Assembly (NCBI GenBank): GCA_024280145.1
Contig: JAJRQR010000092.1
Coordinates: 1 to 60,754, forward strand
Origin: Bacteroidota bacterium
Lineage (GTDB): Bacteria; Bacteroidota; Bacteroidia; Flavobacteriales; Flavobacteriaceae
Length of the DNA stretch: 60,754 bases
Direction of reading: 5' to 3'
Part shown: one piece after another, positions 9,385 through 18,074 of the stretch
Numbering within the stretch: position 1 is the first letter of the stretch
Layout: each line of letters begins with the position of its first letter
The notes under the pieces: generated by a model
Seen by the model: only the letters and a program-made list of their open reading frames with translations
Told to the model about the DNA's origin: nothing
Databases searched by the model: none
Position numbers and translations under genes: made by a program

Positions 9385-9436
9385 TAGTAACTTACCACAT
9401 AGTAACATACCAAATGGTAAGTTACTATGTGGTAAG
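9385..9436. promoter_or_regulatory. Compound palindrome, candidate operator upstream of SDR gene
   Basis: A perfect 16-bp inverted repeat, CTTACCACATAGTAAC (9391-9406) and GTTACTATGTGGTAAG (9421-9436), flanks a 14-bp spacer that itself contains TACC-AAAT-GGTA. A second, mutually exclusive 12-bp pairing also exists: AGTAACTTACCA (9386-9397) with TGGTAAGTTACT (9415-9426). The region reads as repeated ATAGTAACnTACCA units in both orientations. It abuts the SDR -33 element. The minus strand reads TACTATGTGGTAAGTTACTA, which resembles the TACTATTTGTAAGTAACTA type of site known for DUF24/HxlR regulators such as YodB. No U-tract follows, so a terminator is less likely. Confidence 0.55.
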
Positions 9437-9462
9437 ATTTGTGTTTAATTAAATTTTTTGAT

Positions 9463-9996
9463 TTATAAAGTAGAATGATAAACTACACAGTCTTTTAACA
9501 ACTCATTTTTTAAAAGTGCAGGATGTTGAAATTCTGAATGAAATTCCATACCGATTTTCTTCATCACATGAATAGAATTTAGATTCGCTTTTGAAGCAAT
9601 GGAATAAACTTCTTTCAGTTTTAGATGATTTGAAGCAAAACTTAAACAAGCGTTAGCAGCTTCAGTAGCAAATCCTGTATTCCAAGCTTTTCTTTTTAGA
9701 CGCCAACCAATATCAATACAAGGAGTGAAGGGGCTTTTATAAGTTTGATGAAGCATTCCTGTAAAACCAATAAATTCTTTAGTTTCTAGAATATCTACAG
9801 CAAAATAACAAAACCCAAATTCCTTAAAATGGATTTGCATTCTTTCTATAAAATTTTCAACATCTTTTTCAGAAAGTAAGTTTGGAAAATACTTCATCAC
9901 CTCTTTATCTTGACACATTTCAGTAAAGGGTAAAAGGTCACTAGCATTCCAATTTCGCAATCCGAGTCTTTTGTTTTTGATGATATATTCCTTCAT
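9463..9996 (-). CDS. GNAT family N-acetyltransferase (RimJ/RimL type)
   Basis: A 177-residue acetyltransferase using acetyl-CoA. The N-terminal RLGLRNW strand, FIGFTGM, CIDIGWRLKRKAWNTGFATEAANACL (the acetyl-CoA-binding helix region near 92-118) and the late IHVMKKIGMEF motif are typical of the ribosomal-protein acetyltransferase subgroup (Acetyltransf_3). The substrate cannot be predicted. It starts 3 bp after the stop of the mutase large-subunit gene and so belongs to that transcript. Confidence 0.85.
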   Translation of the reverse strand: MKEYIIKNKRLGLRNWNASDLLPFTEMCQDKEVMKYFPNLLSEKDVENFIERMQIHFKEFGFCYFAVDILETKEFIGFTGMLHQTYKSPFTPCIDIGWRLKRKAWNTGFATEAANACLSFASNHLKLKEVYSIASKANLNSIHVMKKIGMEFHSEFQHPALLKNELLKDCVVYHSTL

Positions 9997-9999
9997 TTA

Positions 10000-12060
10000 T
10001 TAATCGACAGAATCAATTAAAATCTGAAGTAAATCAATAGCAGCATCGCTAATTCTAGTTCCAGGTCCATAAACGGCAACGGCACCAGCATCAAATAAAA
10101 ATTGATAATCCTGTGGCGGAATCACACCGCCCACAATCACCATGATATCTTCTCGTCCGTATTTTTTTAGTTCTTCGATTACTTTTGGAACCCATGTTTT
10201 ATGTCCTGCTGCTAAAGAGGAAACACCAATAATATGTACATCGTTTTCTACCGCTTGTTTGGTCGCTTCTTCGGGAGTTTGAAATAATGGTCCGATATCC
10301 ACATCAAAACCAACATCGGCATAACCTGTTGCAACTACTTTTGCACCACGGTCGTGACCGTCTTGTCCCATTTTTACAATCATAATACGAGGTCGGCGAC
10401 CTTCCAATTCTGCAAATTTATTGGCAAGTTGTCTTGCTTTTTTAAAGGATGGATCTTGTTTTATTTCTTTACTATACACGCCACTAAATGATTTAATTTG
10501 TGCTTTATGTCTTCCGAATACTTCTTCCAAAGCATCGCTAATTTCCCCTAAAGTTGCTCTTTCGCGAGCTGCTACAATGGCTAAAGCTAGTAAATTTTCT
10601 TCACCTGTTTTAGCAGATTCTGTTAATTTTAATAATGCTTCCGTAACTTTCTTAGAATTACGTTCGGATTTAATTTTTTCTAAACGCTCCATTTGTGAAT
10701 GCCTAACCTTCTGATTGTCCACATCTAAAATTTGAAGTGGATCTTCTTTTTCCAAACGATATTTATTTACGCCAACAATAGTATCTTGTCCAGAGTCTAT
10801 TCTGGCTTGTTTTCTTGCTGCGGCTTCTTCAATTCGTAACTTTGGGATTCCAGCTTCAATGGCTTTAGTCATTCCTCCTAACTCTTCTACTTCTTGGATT
10901 AACTCCCAAGCTTTATTGGCAATATCTTCGGTACGTTTTTCAATAAAATGACTTCCCGCCCAAGGATCTACTGTTTTGGTAATGTAAGTTTCTTTCTGAA
11001 GGTAAATTTGTGTATTTCTGGCGATTCTTACAGAGAAATCGGTAGGTAATGCAATGGCTTCATCTAAGGCATTGGTGTGTAAAGATTGTGTTCCGCCCAA
11101 GGCAGCAGCCATTGCTTCAATGCAAGTTCGAGCCACGTTGTTAAAGGGGTCTTGCTCAGTTAAGCTCCAACCACTAGTTTGACAATGAGTTCGCAATGCT
11201 AATGATTTTTGATTTTTAGGATTGAATTCTTTCACCATTTTTGCCCACAACATTCTTGCTGCTCTTAATTTGGCAATTTCAGTAAAATGATTCATTCCAA
11301 TCGCCCAAAAGAATGATAATCTTGGAGCAAAAGTATCGATGTCCATTCCTGCTTTTATTCCTGTGCGGATATATTCCAATCCATCAGCCAACGTATAAGC
11401 CAACTCAATTTCACAAGTGGCGCCGGCTTCTTGCATATGATAACCAGAAATAGAAATAGAGTTGTATTTCGGCATTTTTTCCGAAGCAAATTCAAAAATA
11501 TCACTGATAATTTTCATCGAAGGAGTAGGAGGGTAGATGTATGTATTTCGAACCATAAACTCCTTTAAAATATCGTTTTGAATGGTTCCTGAAAGTGCTT
11601 CTGGTGAAATTCCTTGCTCTTCCGCAGCAACAATATAAAAAGCCATAATGGGTAAAACGGCACCGTTCATGGTCATAGAGATACTCATTTTATCCAAAGG
11701 AATCTGATCGAATAAAATCTTCATATCTTCCACACTATCAATCGCAACACCTGCTTTTCCAACGTCACCTTCTACACGTTTATGATCACTGTCATAACCT
11801 CTGTGAGTTGCCAAATCAAATGCAACGGAAAGCCCTTTTTGACCCGCCGCTAAATTTCTTCTATAAAAAGCATTGCTATCCTCAGCAGTTGAAAACCCTG
11901 CATACTGACGAATTGTCCAAGGTCTGCGAACATACATCGTAGAATAGGGACCTCGTAAATAAGGAGCAATTCCTGCTACGAAATTTTCGTGTTTTAATGA
12001 TTCCGAAATCCCGGAATTTTCAGAAGTAAATGTAAGATGCTGAAGGTCTTTTCTTTTCAT
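10000..12060 (-). CDS. scpA: Methylmalonyl-CoA mutase large subunit
   Basis: Adenosylcobalamin-dependent isomerase that interconverts (R)-methylmalonyl-CoA and succinyl-CoA. It has 686 residues. The catalytic TIM barrel carries [20 protein letters not shown] near 34-53, [13 protein letters not shown] near 202 and [19 protein letters not shown] near 290. The C-terminal B12 domain has the axial-ligand motif DGHDRG near 564 and VSSLAAGH near 608. The small subunit is encoded just upstream, with a lipoprotein gene wedged between. Together they provide propionate, branched-chain amino acid and odd-chain fatty acid metabolism. mutB is the alternative name. Confidence 0.95.
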   Translation of the reverse strand: MKRKDLQHLTFTSENSGISESLKHENFVAGIAPYLRGPYSTMYVRRPWTIRQYAGFSTAEDSNAFYRRNLAAGQKGLSVAFDLATHRGYDSDHKRVEGDVGKAGVAIDSVEDMKILFDQIPLDKMSISMTMNGAVLPIMAFYIVAAEEQGISPEALSGTIQNDILKEFMVRNTYIYPPTPSMKIISDIFEFASEKMPKYNSISISGYHMQEAGATCEIELAYTLADGLEYIRTGIKAGMDIDTFAPRLSFFWAIGMNHFTEIAKLRAARMLWAKMVKEFNPKNQKSLALRTHCQTSGWSLTEQDPFNNVARTCIEAMAAALGGTQSLHTNALDEAIALPTDFSVRIARNTQIYLQKETYITKTVDPWAGSHFIEKRTEDIANKAWELIQEVEELGGMTKAIEAGIPKLRIEEAAARKQARIDSGQDTIVGVNKYRLEKEDPLQILDVDNQKVRHSQMERLEKIKSERNSKKVTEALLKLTESAKTGEENLLALAIVAARERATLGEISDALEEVFGRHKAQIKSFSGVYSKEIKQDPSFKKARQLANKFAELEGRRPRIMIVKMGQDGHDRGAKVVATGYADVGFDVDIGPLFQTPEEATKQAVENDVHIIGVSSLAAGHKTWVPKVIEELKKYGREDIMVIVGGVIPPQDYQFLFDAGAVAVYGPGTRISDAAIDLLQILIDSVD

Positions 12061-12071
12061 TTAAGAAGTTT

Positions 12072-12638
12072 CTATTTTTTAATTTTTGAAAGGTATTTAT
12101 AATATGTTTCAAAAGCGATAAACATTGCATAAGCCTTGTCAGATTCAGCTTTTATTATAGTTGTTCTATAGTCTTCTGCAAGTGAAACTTTATTTATCGA
12201 GTTTATTTCTCTTAAGGAAAGTAATGCTGAACGAATTTCTTCCTTTTGAATATTTTCAATCAAACAACTTATAAATTCTGAATGATAATTAAGTTCTCCA
12301 GTTGATGGGTTTTCCCAAATCTGACCTTCTTGTTTTAGCTTTTCTAAAATATCTAAACTGTGTTGAGAAGCAATAGCTTTGTAATCTGCCTTACCGGCTG
12401 CGCCATTAAAAATATACAATGCCAAACTAAATTGATAATCTAAATACTCGGTTTGATTACTCTTTAATGCATATTCTGCAATATCTTGCCTAAAACTATA
12501 ATATGCTTCATTTGCAAGATTTATATCTATTCCTTGGCAAATATTTATTTGTTTTTTGTCTTGATATTTATAATCCAAAGGTTTTTCACAACTATAAAGT
12601 GAAGTGATTGCAACAAATAGGAAAAAATATTTTTTCAT
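12072..12638 (-). CDS. Putative lipoprotein of unknown function between the mutase genes
   Basis: A 188-residue protein with a lipoprotein signal (FLFVAITSLYSC, Cys17) and a mostly helical mature part. I do not recognise a family. It starts 1 bp after the mutA stop codon and ends 11 bp before scpA, so it is co-transcribed with the two mutase subunits, which are normally adjacent. Nothing in its sequence links it to B12 or CoA chemistry; the position may be a late insertion into the operon. Confidence 0.65.
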   Translation of the reverse strand: MKKYFFLFVAITSLYSCEKPLDYKYQDKKQINICQGIDINLANEAYYSFRQDIAEYALKSNQTEYLDYQFSLALYIFNGAAGKADYKAIASQHSLDILEKLKQEGQIWENPSTGELNYHSEFISCLIENIQKEEIRSALLSLREINSINKVSLAEDYRTTIIKAESDKAYAMFIAFETYYKYLSKIKK

Positions 12639-12639
12639 T

Positions 12640-14037
12640 TTATTCTGTTTTTAAACGTTCTTGTTCTAATTTTTCTGAAAGCCGTCTTTCAATAATAGGT
12701 TCTAATAATGTTTTTCTTGATTTGATTTTCACAAAAGGAAATAATTCCAAATCATTTTTCATTCGGTCGTTATTATTAGGATGAATGTTGGTTCCTAATA
12801 ATTCAATTTTTCCAGTATCAAATAATTCTTGTTCTTTTTGAGCGCTTTCTTTTATTTTTCGTTGAATAATTCCTTCTTTTAATTGTGAAAGAAACCCTCC
12901 GTTAACTTCAATGCTTTTGAAAAGCTCTAAGGCTTTTTCAGAAAGTTGGTTGGTTAAAGATTCGATATAATAAGACCCTTTTGCAGGATCTTTAGAGAAA
13001 TTGAAATAACTTTCTTGTTTTAAAATTAATAATTGATTTCTAGCAATACGCTCTCTAAATTCATTGCTCTTATGATAAATTGAATCGTAAGCAGCACTGC
13101 AAACAGCATTAGATCCACCTTGAATAGCACTCATGTTTTCGGTGGCGGTGCGAAGCATATTTACATTATAATCGTATAAGGTTTTGTTTCGTTTTGAAGG
13201 AATTGTAATAATGTTACAATTTTCTGAAACATTATATTCTTTGGCTATTAATGCGTACAATTTTCGGAAAGCTCTGATTTTTGAAATTTCAAAAAAATAG
13301 TTAGTTCCAACTGAAATTTTAAAAGTGATTGAAGAGAAATGAGATTCTTCAGTAGTTCCCCCTTCTGAATGACAAGTATCGCAAAAATGATTCAGGTATT
13401 CGTTTGCTTGCGCCATTCCATACGCAATTTGCTGAACCATAGTCGCACCCGAATTTTGATACAAAGAGGTGTTGATGCTTAATATATTTTGATTTGGATT
13501 TTCAGTTAAAATAGTTTCTAAAATAGAATGATCTTCCCTTAAATTTGTAAACCAATTACCTGATTTCGCTAAATTTCCAATAATATCAAGATTGTAAAAA
13601 ACTGTTGCGTTTTTATTAGAAAAGAACTGAATTAACCTAGTAATAAACCCTTTTGAAAGAAATTTAAAATCGAAATAAATAACCGTGTTTTCAAACAGAA
13701 AATTCTTAAAAACTTCATCAATCTGAAACTCCTTTTCTGAAGTTAATAATACGGCTTCAGCACCTCGGTTTATAGCATCAATAATAAGGTTGTTTGCAAT
13801 ATTTTCGTCATCAATAAAAATAGATTGAGTTGGTTTCCATTCTTTAGGATGTCCTGATATTGTTGAAAATCCATTTTTAAAATCATTTTGATGGTAAAAT
13901 GGTTTTACATCAATTCCTTCAAGATTTTTCCAGATTAAGGTGTCGTTATAATCAGCTCCTTTTAGGTCGACTTGTATTTTTTGTTTCCACTCTTTAGCTG
14001 AAACTTCATCAAATTCCTTAAATAAATAATCACTCAT
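12640..14037 (-). CDS. mutA: Methylmalonyl-CoA mutase small subunit
   Basis: The 465-residue small subunit forms the heterodimer with the scpA product but lacks the catalytic and B12-ligand residues. Family stretches visible are ATMVQQIAYGMAQANEYL near 199-216, NYFFEISKIRAFRKLYA near 252, MLRTATENMSAIQGGSNAV near 294 and the DPAKGSYYIESLT loop near 359. Between NEYLNHF and ITFKISVGTNYF lies an odd stretch, CDTCHSEGGTTEESHFSS. Its DNA resembles intergenic flavobacterial repeats and looks like an in-frame repeat insertion. The ATG overlaps the upstream DivIC/FtsB stop (TAATG). Confidence 0.88.
   Translation of the reverse strand: MSDYLFKEFDEVSAKEWKQKIQVDLKGADYNDTLIWKNLEGIDVKPFYHQNDFKNGFSTISGHPKEWKPTQSIFIDDENIANNLIIDAINRGAEAVLLTSEKEFQIDEVFKNFLFENTVIYFDFKFLSKGFITRLIQFFSNKNATVFYNLDIIGNLAKSGNWFTNLREDHSILETILTENPNQNILSINTSLYQNSGATMVQQIAYGMAQANEYLNHFCDTCHSEGGTTEESHFSSITFKISVGTNYFFEISKIRAFRKLYALIAKEYNVSENCNIITIPSKRNKTLYDYNVNMLRTATENMSAIQGGSNAVCSAAYDSIYHKSNEFRERIARNQLLILKQESYFNFSKDPAKGSYYIESLTNQLSEKALELFKSIEVNGGFLSQLKEGIIQRKIKESAQKEQELFDTGKIELLGTNIHPNNNDRMKNDLELFPFVKIKSRKTLLEPIIERRLSEKLEQERLKTE
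13329..13384 (-). repeat. Repeat-like insertion within mutA
   Basis: On the coding strand this stretch contains TGTCATTCAGAAGG followed by GAAGAATCTCATTTCTC. It reads like the GTCATTCCGAA...GAATCTCATTTCTC interspersed elements found between flavobacterial genes, and it encodes about 18 residues (CDTCHSEGG, EESHFSS) that do not fit the mutase fold. It keeps the frame open. Confidence 0.5.
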
Positions 14038-14348
14038 TATTTTCGATTTTTTATACTGTCTTGATGTTCGATAATATAAATGTCTTCATTTTCCTTTTTG
14101 AGATAATATTTTTCTCTAGCAAATTTCTCCAGTTCATTGCTATCTTTCATTTTTTCAATAAAAAGTTTGTCCTTATCAATATCGCCTTTATAAACAGCTT
14201 TGATGTTTTCTAGTTTTTCAATATCATCATTTAATTCTTGATGAATTAAATAAGAATTTGTGTCAAAAAACAACATCCAAATCACAAAAAACAAGACGAT
14301 AATCAAGTATTTATTGCTAAATATTTGAACCCATTTATTGTTCTTTAT
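14037..14348 (-). CDS. DivIC/FtsB-like septum formation initiator, apparent ATA start
   Basis: Small bitopic division protein: a short basic N-terminus (KNNKWVQIFSNKY), one membrane helix (LIIVLFFVIWMLFF), a coiled coil (LNDDIEKLENIKAVYKGDIDK) and the FAREKYYLKKENEDIYIIE motif. The frame has no ATG, GTG or TTG upstream of a TTG at 14306, and starting there would remove the basic segment that homologues have. An ATA at 14348-14346 overlaps the udk stop as ATAA. An ancestral ATGA overlap would differ by one base, changing the start to ATA and the stop from TGA to TAA. The stop overlaps the mutA ATG (TAATG). Function is firm to family level; the start is inferred. Confidence 0.75.
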   Translation of the reverse strand: MKNNKWVQIFSNKYLIIVLFFVIWMLFFDTNSYLIHQELNDDIEKLENIKAVYKGDIDKDKLFIEKMKDSNELEKFAREKYYLKKENEDIYIIEHQDSIKNRK

Positions 14349-14977
14349 TTTGGTATAAAATTTAAATTTTCTATTAATCGTTGATTGATAATTTTTCTAA
14401 TTAAATCTACAGCAACTGTATTGTACCTGTTATTCGGAATGATGATATCGGCATATTCTTTAGTAGGTTCGATAAATTGTTGATGCATTGGTTTTAAAGT
14501 GGTTTGGTAACGAGTAAGTACTTCTTCTAAATCTCTTCCGCGTTCAGCCATATCACGACGTAATCTTCTTATTAATCGTTCGTCACTATCTGCGTGGACG
14601 TATAGTTTAATATCAAATAATTCACGAATATCAGGGTGTGTAAGAATTAAAATTCCTTCTACAATAATTACTTTTTTTGGGTAGGTAGTGACGGTTTCTT
14701 TTATACGATTGTGTTCTACAAATGAATAAATAGGTTGCTCAATTGCGTTTCCTTTTTTAAGCTCCTTTAAATGAGAAACCAATAAATCAAAATCGATTGC
14801 TTTTGGATGATCAAAATTAATCTTGGTACGTTCCTCAAACAACATATCACTGGTATCATTATAGTATGAATCTTGTGATATCACACAAACTTCATCTTTA
14901 GGGAGTTCTCCAATAATTTGATTTACAACGGTAGTTTTTCCGCTTCCGGTACCACCAGCAATTCCAATTACAAGCAT
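14345..14977 (-). CDS. udk: Uridine kinase
   Basis: Phosphorylates uridine and cytidine in pyrimidine salvage. The 210-residue length is normal. The Walker A loop GGTGSGKTT is at residues 8-16, SQDSYY near 34, FDHPKAIDFDLL near 55, EGILIL near 105, and RRDMAERGRD near 140 is the LID region. It is the first gene of the run udk-divIC-mutA-lipoprotein-scpA-GNAT, with overlapping or closely spaced junctions throughout. A TACATTTG -7 box lies 16-23 bp upstream. Confidence 0.94.
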   Translation of the reverse strand: MLVIGIAGGTGSGKTTVVNQIIGELPKDEVCVISQDSYYNDTSDMLFEERTKINFDHPKAIDFDLLVSHLKELKKGNAIEQPIYSFVEHNRIKETVTTYPKKVIIVEGILILTHPDIRELFDIKLYVHADSDERLIRRLRRDMAERGRDLEEVLTRYQTTLKPMHQQFIEPTKEYADIIIPNNRYNTVAVDLIRKIINQRLIENLNFIPK

Positions 14978-14992
14978 AAAAAAAGGTTTTTA

Positions 14993-15000
14993 CAAATGTA
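14993..15000 (-). promoter_or_regulatory. Putative -7 element (TACATTTG) for the udk operon
   Basis: Minus-strand TACATTTG matches the Bacteroidetes TAnnTTTG box and lies 16 bp upstream of the udk ATG. No clear TTTG is present at the -33 position. Confidence 0.5.
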
Positions 15001-15045
15001 GTGAGAAATCCGGTTTTATTCCTAAAAATAATATCTCAAAACTTG

Positions 15046-15076
15046 TTTGTCTGAATTTATATTATGATTATTTTTG
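15046..15076 (+). promoter_or_regulatory. Promoter of tRNA-Pro
   Basis: TTTG (15046-15049), exactly 19 bp, then TATTTTTG (15069-15076): a full match to the Bacteroidetes -33/-7 consensus. It lies about 45 bp upstream of the mature tRNA. Confidence 0.7.
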
Positions 15077-15124
15077 TCATTCCCTCATTTGGATTTTGAA
15101 ATTTATTTTTAATTTTTTTGTTTT

Positions 15125-15200
15125 CGGGATGTAGCTTAGTCCGGTTTAAAGTGCTGGTCTGGGGGACCAGAGATCGGAGGTTCGAATCCTCTCATCCCGA
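15125..15200 (+). tRNA. tRNA-Pro (anticodon GGG)
   Basis: A cloverleaf can be drawn by eye. The acceptor CGGGATG (15125-15131) pairs perfectly with CATCCCG (15193-15199), followed by discriminator A. The anticodon arm CTGGT-CTGGGGG-ACCAG places GGG in the 7-base loop, reading CCC/CCU proline codons. The T arm GGAGG-TTCGAAT-CCTCT has the canonical TTCGA loop. CCA is not encoded. A U-tailed hairpin follows directly. Confidence 0.93.
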
Positions 15201-15204
15201 CAAT

Positions 15205-15245
15205 GCTCTCCGTAGCCTTTTGGCGAAGGAGGGCTTTTATTTTTA
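15205..15245 (+). terminator. Rho-independent terminator after tRNA-Pro
   Basis: The hairpin GCTCTCC (15205-15211) pairs with GGAGGGC (15228-15234), with an inner GCC/GGC pairing, followed by TTTTATTTTTA. Confidence 0.7.
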
Positions 15246-15272
15246 TTAAAAATGTTTTTACATAATAAGCCG

Positions 15273-15280
15273 TACCTTTG
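15273..15280 (+). promoter_or_regulatory. Putative -7 element (TACCTTTG) for rhlE
   Basis: An exact TAnnTTTG match 56 bp upstream of the helicase ATG, leaving a 5' leader of roughly 50 nt. The -33 TTTG is not evident. Confidence 0.5.
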
Positions 15281-15336
15281 CAGCTCATTCAAAAAAATGG
15301 CTTAAATTAATACAGCCATTTATACCAATAGATTAT

Positions 15337-16620
15337 ATGTCATTTAATTCTTTAGGCTTAACTAAAGCCTTACTAAAAGCCGTAGATAAACAAGGCTATA
15401 CTTCACCATCACCAATTCAACAAAAAGCAATTCCTTTAATTTTAGAACGAAAAGATGTGTTAGCATCTGCTCAAACTGGAACTGGAAAAACAGCAGGATT
15501 TACCTTGCCAATGCTACAAATATTATCACAAGGGCAACATTTAAGAAAGCGTCCAATTCGCGCATTAGTATTGACTCCTACAAGAGAATTAGCAGCACAA
15601 GTACACGCAAATGTAAAGTCGTATAGTGAGTTTTTAGATATTCGCTCTACAGTGATTTTTGGAGGTGTAAATCAGAGACCCCAAGTTGCTACAATTCGTA
15701 ATGGCGTAGATGTGCTCGTTGCAACTCCAGGTCGTTTATTAGATTTGCAAAATCAAGGACTGTTGTCACTTTCTAATATTGAAATCTTAGTATTAGATGA
15801 AGCCGACCGTATGCTGGATATGGGTTTCCTTAGAGATATTAAAAAAATCATCTCTTCATTACCTAGAAAAAGACAGACCTTATTGTTTTCGGCTACTTTT
15901 TCTAAAGAAATTAAAAAATTAGCAAACGAATTTTTACATCATCCTGTTTTGGTGGAAGCAACTCCAGAAAACACCACAGTAGATGCTATTGAGCAAAAAG
16001 TGTATCGTGTTGCAAAAGATAAAAAAACGGGCTTGATTATTAAATTGATTTCGGAAGGCGATTGGAAACAAGTCTTAGTTTTTACAAGAACGAAACACGG
16101 TGCAAATCGTCTTTGTAAAAAGATGATAAGCGCAGGAATTTCTGCTGCTGCAATTCATGGAAACAAATCACAAGGAGCGCGTACCAAAGCATTGGCAGGA
16201 TTTAAAAATAATTCTATACGAGTTTTAGTGGCAACCGATATTGCTGCAAGAGGACTAGATATTCCATTATTACCACACGTTATTAATTTTGAATTACCTA
16301 ACATTTCTGAAGATTACGTTCATAGAATAGGTAGAACCGGAAGAGCGGGAGCAAGCGGAGAGGCTTTATCGTTGGTAAGTGCAGATGAAACTACTTACTT
16401 ACGCGATATTGAAAAATTGGTAGGCATGAAAATTCCTGTTGATATTGTAGAAGGTTTTGAACCAGACCCTAATGCTTCAACAAAACCGATAAAACAAGGA
16501 CAAGGTGGGGGAAGAAACCGAAATAATAATTCTAGAAAGTCCAGTGCACCTAAAAATAATTCAGATAAAAGTAATTCTTCAAGAAGACCTAAAAGAAACC
16601 GGAATCGGCGTTCAAACTAA
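15337..16620 (+). CDS. rhlE: DEAD-box ATP-dependent RNA helicase, RhlE type
   Basis: RNA helicase for ribosome assembly and RNA turnover. It has 427 residues. All DEAD-box motifs are present in order: the Q motif ([13 protein letters not shown], about 20-32), Walker [11 protein letters not shown] (about 43-52), [35 protein letters not shown] (about 152), [23 protein letters not shown] and [10 protein letters not shown] (about 329). The tail is a low-complexity Arg/Asn/Ser/Lys stretch after [12 protein letters not shown], typical of RhlE. The N-terminal [15 protein letters not shown] fits RhlE. It is monocistronic, ending at a strong bidirectional terminator. Confidence 0.92.
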   Translation: MSFNSLGLTKALLKAVDKQGYTSPSPIQQKAIPLILERKDVLASAQTGTGKTAGFTLPMLQILSQGQHLRKRPIRALVLTPTRELAAQVHANVKSYSEFLDIRSTVIFGGVNQRPQVATIRNGVDVLVATPGRLLDLQNQGLLSLSNIEILVLDEADRMLDMGFLRDIKKIISSLPRKRQTLLFSATFSKEIKKLANEFLHHPVLVEATPENTTVDAIEQKVYRVAKDKKTGLIIKLISEGDWKQVLVFTRTKHGANRLCKKMISAGISAAAIHGNKSQGARTKALAGFKNNSIRVLVATDIAARGLDIPLLPHVINFELPNISEDYVHRIGRTGRAGASGEALSLVSADETTYLRDIEKLVGMKIPVDIVEGFEPDPNASTKPIKQGQGGGRNRNNNSRKSSAPKNNSDKSNSSRRPKRNRNRRSN

Positions 16621-16672
16621 TTACTGAATGAAATTTCTTATTTATTTAAGGCAAACAAATTTGTTATATTAA

Positions 16673-16716
16673 ATAAAAGGGCTGCAAAAATTAATATCTT
16701 TTTGCAGCCCTTTTAT
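16673..16716. terminator. Bidirectional terminator between rhlE and the peroxidase gene
   Basis: A perfect 18-bp inverted repeat, ATAAAAGGGCTGCAAAAA (16673-16690) with TTTTTGCAGCCCTTTTAT (16699-16716), has an 8-base loop. A- and T-runs at the outer ends let it act in both directions for the convergent genes. Confidence 0.85.
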
Positions 16717-16731
16717 TCAAAAATTATCTAG

Positions 16732-18060
16732 CTAAAGAGCTTTTAAGTATTCAACTAAATCTAATTGTTCATTACTGCTTAAATTTAAACTAAAATGATT
16801 ATCGTAATGACTTACAACTTCATTTAAAGTGGAAAATCGACCATCATGAAAATAACCATTTCCTTCAGCTTTTACAAATATTCCTCTTAATGGAGGTGTT
16901 CTATACATTTCAGTAGGAGATCTATTGGCCTCGAAATCATCAATTCCAATTTCTTCAGGTTCATGTAAAACATTGTCTGCAAATGCTGCACCTAAGTGAC
17001 AGGATGCACAGTTTGCTTTTCCATTAAATAATTCTTGTCCACGAATTGCAGCAGCTTCATCATAAGTACTTGGATCTGGTTTAGGTGCTAATAAGGACAT
17101 TTGGTATTCGAACAGGCTTTCCAATTTTGGACCTACTAAGTCTTCAGAAACAGAAATATCATAAACTCCTCTTTCAACTGCTAATGGGAATTTATCTGGA
17201 TCATTCAAACGAGGGTCTGAAAAATTTCCTTGCCCTCCCATATCTAAAACTCCAATAAAACGATTCCAATAAGAAACTTCACCCCATCCAGTATAGGTTT
17301 CGTGAGTAATTCCTTGTAAACCATAGGCAGGAGGAATAATTACAGTAGCAAGTTCTCCATTGGGTTTGGTAACTTTACCATCTAAGAGTAAGACAGGTGC
17401 AAACCGTCCAGGTCCCCAGTTATTTACAACACTGTTAAAAGTTTTGGTGTCTACACTTAATATATCTGCTAAAGCAATATTATCTACAAAACCTAAAATA
17501 GCACCTACATTTAAATCGGTATTTGCCCAGCCATCTTTTCTACTTCCAATTCCTGGAGCAAAAGAATCGTCTACTGTGGAATGACATAAAGCACAGGTTA
17601 TTCCCATCGCAATCATATTTCCGTCATTATCAAAAGTTCCTTTAACGCCAACTACAGCATCAAGACTTAAAAGAGCCACAGTAGTCAAAGGATCGTTTAA
17701 ATCTATTGATCCATTAGATATTCCATCTACAACTTCCTGTGGTAAAGCTTCTGCATCTACTTTAAGTCCGATGCTTAAAGCAGTGTTTGGGCTTAATCCG
17801 GATCCAAAACCACCATTAGTTTCTCCTAAAGTAGCTTTATCTAACTTTAGTACGTCTGTCCAAAGTGCTTCGTCACCAAAAGTATCAAAACGAAAAGTTT
17901 CTTTTCCTTCAGCTATTTTTGCTTCATTAAGATTAAGTTCTATAGGATCAGGAATATTTAATGCAACTTCTGGAGTATAATTATCATCATCTTTACATTG
18001 TATAAACAGTAAGCTAATAGCAAGAAATAAAAATGTATGATTGATTTTTAATATTTTCAT
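16732..18060 (-). CDS. Dihaem cytochrome c peroxidase-like lipoprotein
   Basis: A periplasmic or outer-membrane-anchored electron-transfer enzyme of 442 residues. The lipoprotein signal ends at Cys22 (LFIQC). Two haem c sites are visible: CALCH (156-160) and CASCH (351-355). The C-terminal YRTPPLRGIFVKAEGNGYFH and HDGRFSTLNEVVSHYD segments are typical of the CcpA/MauG-like family. The region between the haems is longer and less conserved than in classical peroxidases, so a different oxidase or peroxidase role is possible. It is the third gene of the DUF4142-cupredoxin-peroxidase operon under an ECF-type promoter, next to a cupredoxin that could be its electron donor. Confidence 0.87.
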   Translation of the reverse strand: MKILKINHTFLFLAISLLFIQCKDDDNYTPEVALNIPDPIELNLNEAKIAEGKETFRFDTFGDEALWTDVLKLDKATLGETNGGFGSGLSPNTALSIGLKVDAEALPQEVVDGISNGSIDLNDPLTTVALLSLDAVVGVKGTFDNDGNMIAMGITCALCHSTVDDSFAPGIGSRKDGWANTDLNVGAILGFVDNIALADILSVDTKTFNSVVNNWGPGRFAPVLLLDGKVTKPNGELATVIIPPAYGLQGITHETYTGWGEVSYWNRFIGVLDMGGQGNFSDPRLNDPDKFPLAVERGVYDISVSEDLVGPKLESLFEYQMSLLAPKPDPSTYDEAAAIRGQELFNGKANCASCHLGAAFADNVLHEPEEIGIDDFEANRSPTEMYRTPPLRGIFVKAEGNGYFHDGRFSTLNEVVSHYDNHFSLNLSSNEQLDLVEYLKAL

Positions 18061-18074
18061 AATTTATTTATTAT

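Noticed and set aside
9391-9436. The 46-bp palindrome as a rho-independent terminator of the GNAT gene
   Set aside because: The stem is only about 40% GC and no U-tract follows on the minus strand. It abuts a perfect promoter, so an operator is more likely.
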